Shown here piece by piece: positions 4,655-6,197 of a stretch of 6,197 bases of DNA. Position numbers and translations under genes: made by a program. The stretch is taken from assembly GCA_040275305.1 (NCBI GenBank), contig JBEOJY010000016.1:1-6197 (forward strand). The letters run 5' to 3'. The notes below the pieces were generated by a model, which ran no database searches, had not been told where the DNA came from, and saw nothing but the letters and a program-made list of their open reading frames with translations. The DNA comes from JBEOJY01 sp040275305. GTDB taxonomy: Bacteria > Pseudomonadota > Alphaproteobacteria > UBA9219. Position 1 is the stretch's first letter. Each line of letters begins with the position of its first letter.

Positions 4655-4684
4655 TTTACGCCCAATCTCCCGATATGGTATCCT
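4655..4684 (+). promoter_or_regulatory. Weak candidate promoter for ftsX
   Basis: TTTACG (4655-4660, 4 of 6) and TATCCT (4679-4684, 4 of 6) are 18 bases apart, 36 bases before the ftsX ATG. Some promoter is needed here because no gene lies directly upstream to drive ftsX. Confidence 0.35.
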
Positions 4685-4720
4685 CACGTCCGTTCTTCCG
4701 ATTCCTCGGAGCCTTAAAGC

Positions 4721-5614
4721 ATGTCCTTGCCGCGCAAATTCTTCGACCCGTCCTTCCGCCACAGGCATTTGGGGGGATTCTTTTCCGCGCTGGTCGGAAT
4801 TATGGTTTTTCTGGCCACCTTCGCGACGGCCGCCGAGGCGACGCTTTCTGCCGTAACGCTGACTTGGGATCGCGGGATGCGCGAAATGCTGACGGTCGAG
4901 ATTCCCGCCGTCGAAGACGAATCTTCCATGCCGCAGGAAGAGCGCGTGCGCCAGACCCTCGCAATTTTGCGCGCGATCCCGGACATCGCCAAAGCGACTC
5001 CCTTGCCGGAAAAAGAGGCGATGAAACTTTTGTCGCCATGGATACGTTCGCAGGAATTGCTGAAGACGCTGCCGATTCCAGCTCTTATCGACGTGGAGCG
5101 CAGGCCGGGAAGTGGCCTGCTGGCCGAAGACATTCGCCGGAAAATTCAGGCTGCCGCGAGCGATGCGCGCGTGGATGATCACGCCGAGTGGATCAAAGAC
5201 CTCACGCGGTTCGTGGATGGGTTGACGATTTTTGGGGGCGTCATGATCGTCCTGACCGGATTGACGTTGGCGATTGCGGTAAGCCTCCTGTGTCGCGCGG
5301 TCATGGTGACGGAACGCGAAACCGTGACGCTCCTCCACTCGATGGGAGCGGAAGACAGCGATATTGCGCGGCACTTCGAGCATCAGGCGCGAAGACTGGC
5401 GATCCCGGCGTCGTTGGCGGGCTTTATGTTGGCTATCCCTTGCGCGGGCCTGTGCCTGTATTTCTTGCGCCACTTTGCCGATGCGTCTCTGCTTCCAGCA
5501 TTGCATTGGGTGGGGCTGGCATTTGCTGTTATACTTGTTCCTGTAGGTGCGATGGTGATCGCGGCCATATCGGCGCGCGTGTCCGCGCAAGGCTTTCTTC
5601 GGGCCATGCCATGA
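4721..5614 (+). CDS. ftsX: Cell division protein FtsX (ABC transporter permease-like)
   Basis: FtsX is the inner-membrane subunit of the FtsEX complex. With the ATPase FtsE it joins the divisome and activates periplasmic peptidoglycan hydrolases or their regulators. The 297-residue product has the family's four-helix layout: TM1 about 18-42 (after a basic cytoplasmic N-terminus), an external domain about 43-166, TM2 about 167-192, a cytoplasmic loop with TERETVTLLHSMGAEDSDIA (197-216) that resembles the segment contacting FtsE, TM3 about 225-249 and TM4 about 260-284. Length is typical for alphaproteobacteria. The ATG at 4721 has GGAG (4708-4711) nine bases upstream. Unusually, ftsE does not precede it; a repeat-rich spacer does. 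The TGA overlaps the next gene's ATG, so the two are translationally coupled. Confidence 0.88.
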   Translation: MSLPRKFFDPSFRHRHLGGFFSALVGIMVFLATFATAAEATLSAVTLTWDRGMREMLTVEIPAVEDESSMPQEERVRQTLAILRAIPDIAKATPLPEKEAMKLLSPWIRSQELLKTLPIPALIDVERRPGSGLLAEDIRRKIQAAASDARVDDHAEWIKDLTRFVDGLTIFGGVMIVLTGLTLAIAVSLLCRAVMVTERETVTLLHSMGAEDSDIARHFEHQARRLAIPASLAGFMLAIPCAGLCLYFLRHFADASLLPALHWVGLAFAVILVPVGAMVIAAISARVSAQGFLRAMP

Positions 5615-6197
5615 ATATGAGGCTTCCCAGTCTGCGCTTCTTGCGAAATCTTATCCTCATGTCGGGCTTTCTGTCGGCGGCATGGTTCGCGGGCCTGATG
5701 GTGTTTGTCGCGCATGTGAAAACGATGAAGGAACCCGACCCGGTGAGCGTGGAATCCGCTGACGCCGTTGTCGTTCTAACAGGCGGAAGCGAGCGCGTAG
5801 ACGCAGGATTCCAACTGCTGGCCGCAGGCAAGGGCAAGAAGCTGTTCATCTCTGGCGTTCATCCGGGCCTGACCCTCGATCATATGCAGCTAGGCAGCTT
5901 CGCGCCGGACAAGGATCTTCGCGCCTGTTGCGTCGAGCTGGGGCACGAGGCCGGGAGCACGATGGGCAACGCGGAGGAAACCCGCGTCTGGATGCGCCGC
6001 GAAGGCTATCATTCCCTGCGCCTCGTCACGGCCAACTACCACATGCTCCGCAGCGAAATCATCTTCCGCGCCGCCTTGCCGGATATCGACATCGCGACTT
6101 ATCCTGTATCGCCAAATACCGTGCGTCTGGACGAGTGGTGGGCGCGACCCGGCACGGCCAGCTTGCTGGTCACCGAATATAACAAATACCTCATGGC
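5611..6197 (+). CDS. YdcF/SanA-like DUF218 membrane protein, C-terminus beyond the window
   Basis: The frame is open from an ATG overlapping the ftsX stop (ATGA, 5611-5614) to the window edge, giving 195 complete codons. A single N-terminal membrane segment spans about residues 13-34. The DUF218 (YdcF) domain follows: DAVVVLTGGSERVDAG (51-66), KKLFISG (76-82), GSTMGNAEETR (115-125), LVTANYHMLRSE (138-149) and a C-terminal DEWWARPGTASLLVTEYNKY (174-193). In alphaproteobacteria a gene of this type commonly follows ftsEX, ahead of an acyltransferase gene. The domain's role is unsettled; E. coli relatives are linked to envelope integrity (SanA) or bind SAM in vitro (YdcF), so the substrate is not assigned. 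Only the last few residues are likely missing. Confidence 0.87.
   Translation, partial: MNMRLPSLRFLRNLILMSGFLSAAWFAGLMVFVAHVKTMKEPDPVSVESADAVVVLTGGSERVDAGFQLLAAGKGKKLFISGVHPGLTLDHMQLGSFAPDKDLRACCVELGHEAGSTMGNAEETRVWMRREGYHSLRLVTANYHMLRSEIIFRAALPDIDIATYPVSPNTVRLDEWWARPGTASLLVTEYNKYLM

Larger units (their letters stand above)
3960..4720. other. 761-base spacer without a convincing gene
   Basis: No frame here gives a protein I can support. Open frames on either strand are low-complexity (Phe/Ser-rich from the pyrimidine tract) or translate the palindromic repeat. In order the region contains a GC-rich hairpin (3973-3994), a pyrimidine-rich tract (4011-4093), a GC-rich part with several small stems ending in a T-run (4116-4246), an AT-rich part with a 7-bp palindrome (4328-4346), a long palindromic repeat (4376-4467), a bulged hairpin (4515-4552), a degenerate repeat copy (about 4596-4650) and a possible ftsX promoter (4655-4684). 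I do not recognise tmRNA, 4.5S RNA, 6S RNA or RNase P RNA motifs in it. Confidence 0.7.

Noticed and set aside
4652..5590. 312-codon open frame on the minus strand opposite ftsX
   Set aside because: Its Arg/His/Gln-rich translation has no domain features, and the plus strand encodes a clear FtsX with correct membrane topology and overlap with ydcF. It is an antisense shadow in GC-rich DNA.

Overview
The window looks like a stretch of alphaproteobacterial chromosome of moderately high GC, with a lower-GC left edge that looks foreign. The alphaproteobacterial call rests on an ftsX gene translationally coupled to a ydcF-like (DUF218) gene, a RecX carrying the RRLGPFR...ARAGF signature common in that class, and a cysteine-free ribosomal protein L33. 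The genus cannot be named from the sequence alone.

Layout. Positions 1-529 hold the edge of a probable integrated element: an N-terminal tyrosine-recombinase fragment on the minus strand, starting just downstream of the 3' end of a minus-strand tRNA-Glu(UUC) at 530-605, which is a classic integration target. Next comes recX (690-1358, minus). Divergent to it is an unrecognised 115-residue protein (1477-1824, plus). From there everything is on the plus strand: rpmG (L33, 1997-2176), rlmJ (23S rRNA A2030 methyltransferase, 2222-3133), a near-consensus promoter (3154-3182), and the compact rpmH-rnpA-yidD unit (3215-3959). A 761-base spacer without a convincing gene follows (3960-4720). It carries GC-rich hairpins, a pyrimidine-rich tract, a short perfect palindrome, a long palindromic repeat of the widespread 'CATTGCGAG...GCGAAGCG' type, and a degenerate second copy. 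The window closes with ftsX (4721-5614) overlapping ydcF (5611 to the edge).

How the genes fit together. The middle of the window is translation machinery: a tRNA, two large-subunit proteins, a 23S rRNA methyltransferase, and the protein subunit of RNase P, which matures tRNA 5' ends. YidD links this block to membrane-protein insertion, but its usual downstream partner yidC is not next to it. FtsX acts in division and peptidoglycan hydrolase control, but its usual upstream partner ftsE is not next to it. Both breaks fall at the repeat-bearing spacer, which suggests that the spacer marks a rearrangement junction.

I see no convincing undescribed multi-gene system here. The most unusual parts are the tRNA-integrase junction, the repeat-rich spacer with two broken syntenies, the rpmH and rnpA genes sharing one reading frame across a single stop codon, and the uncharacterised 1477-1824 gene.
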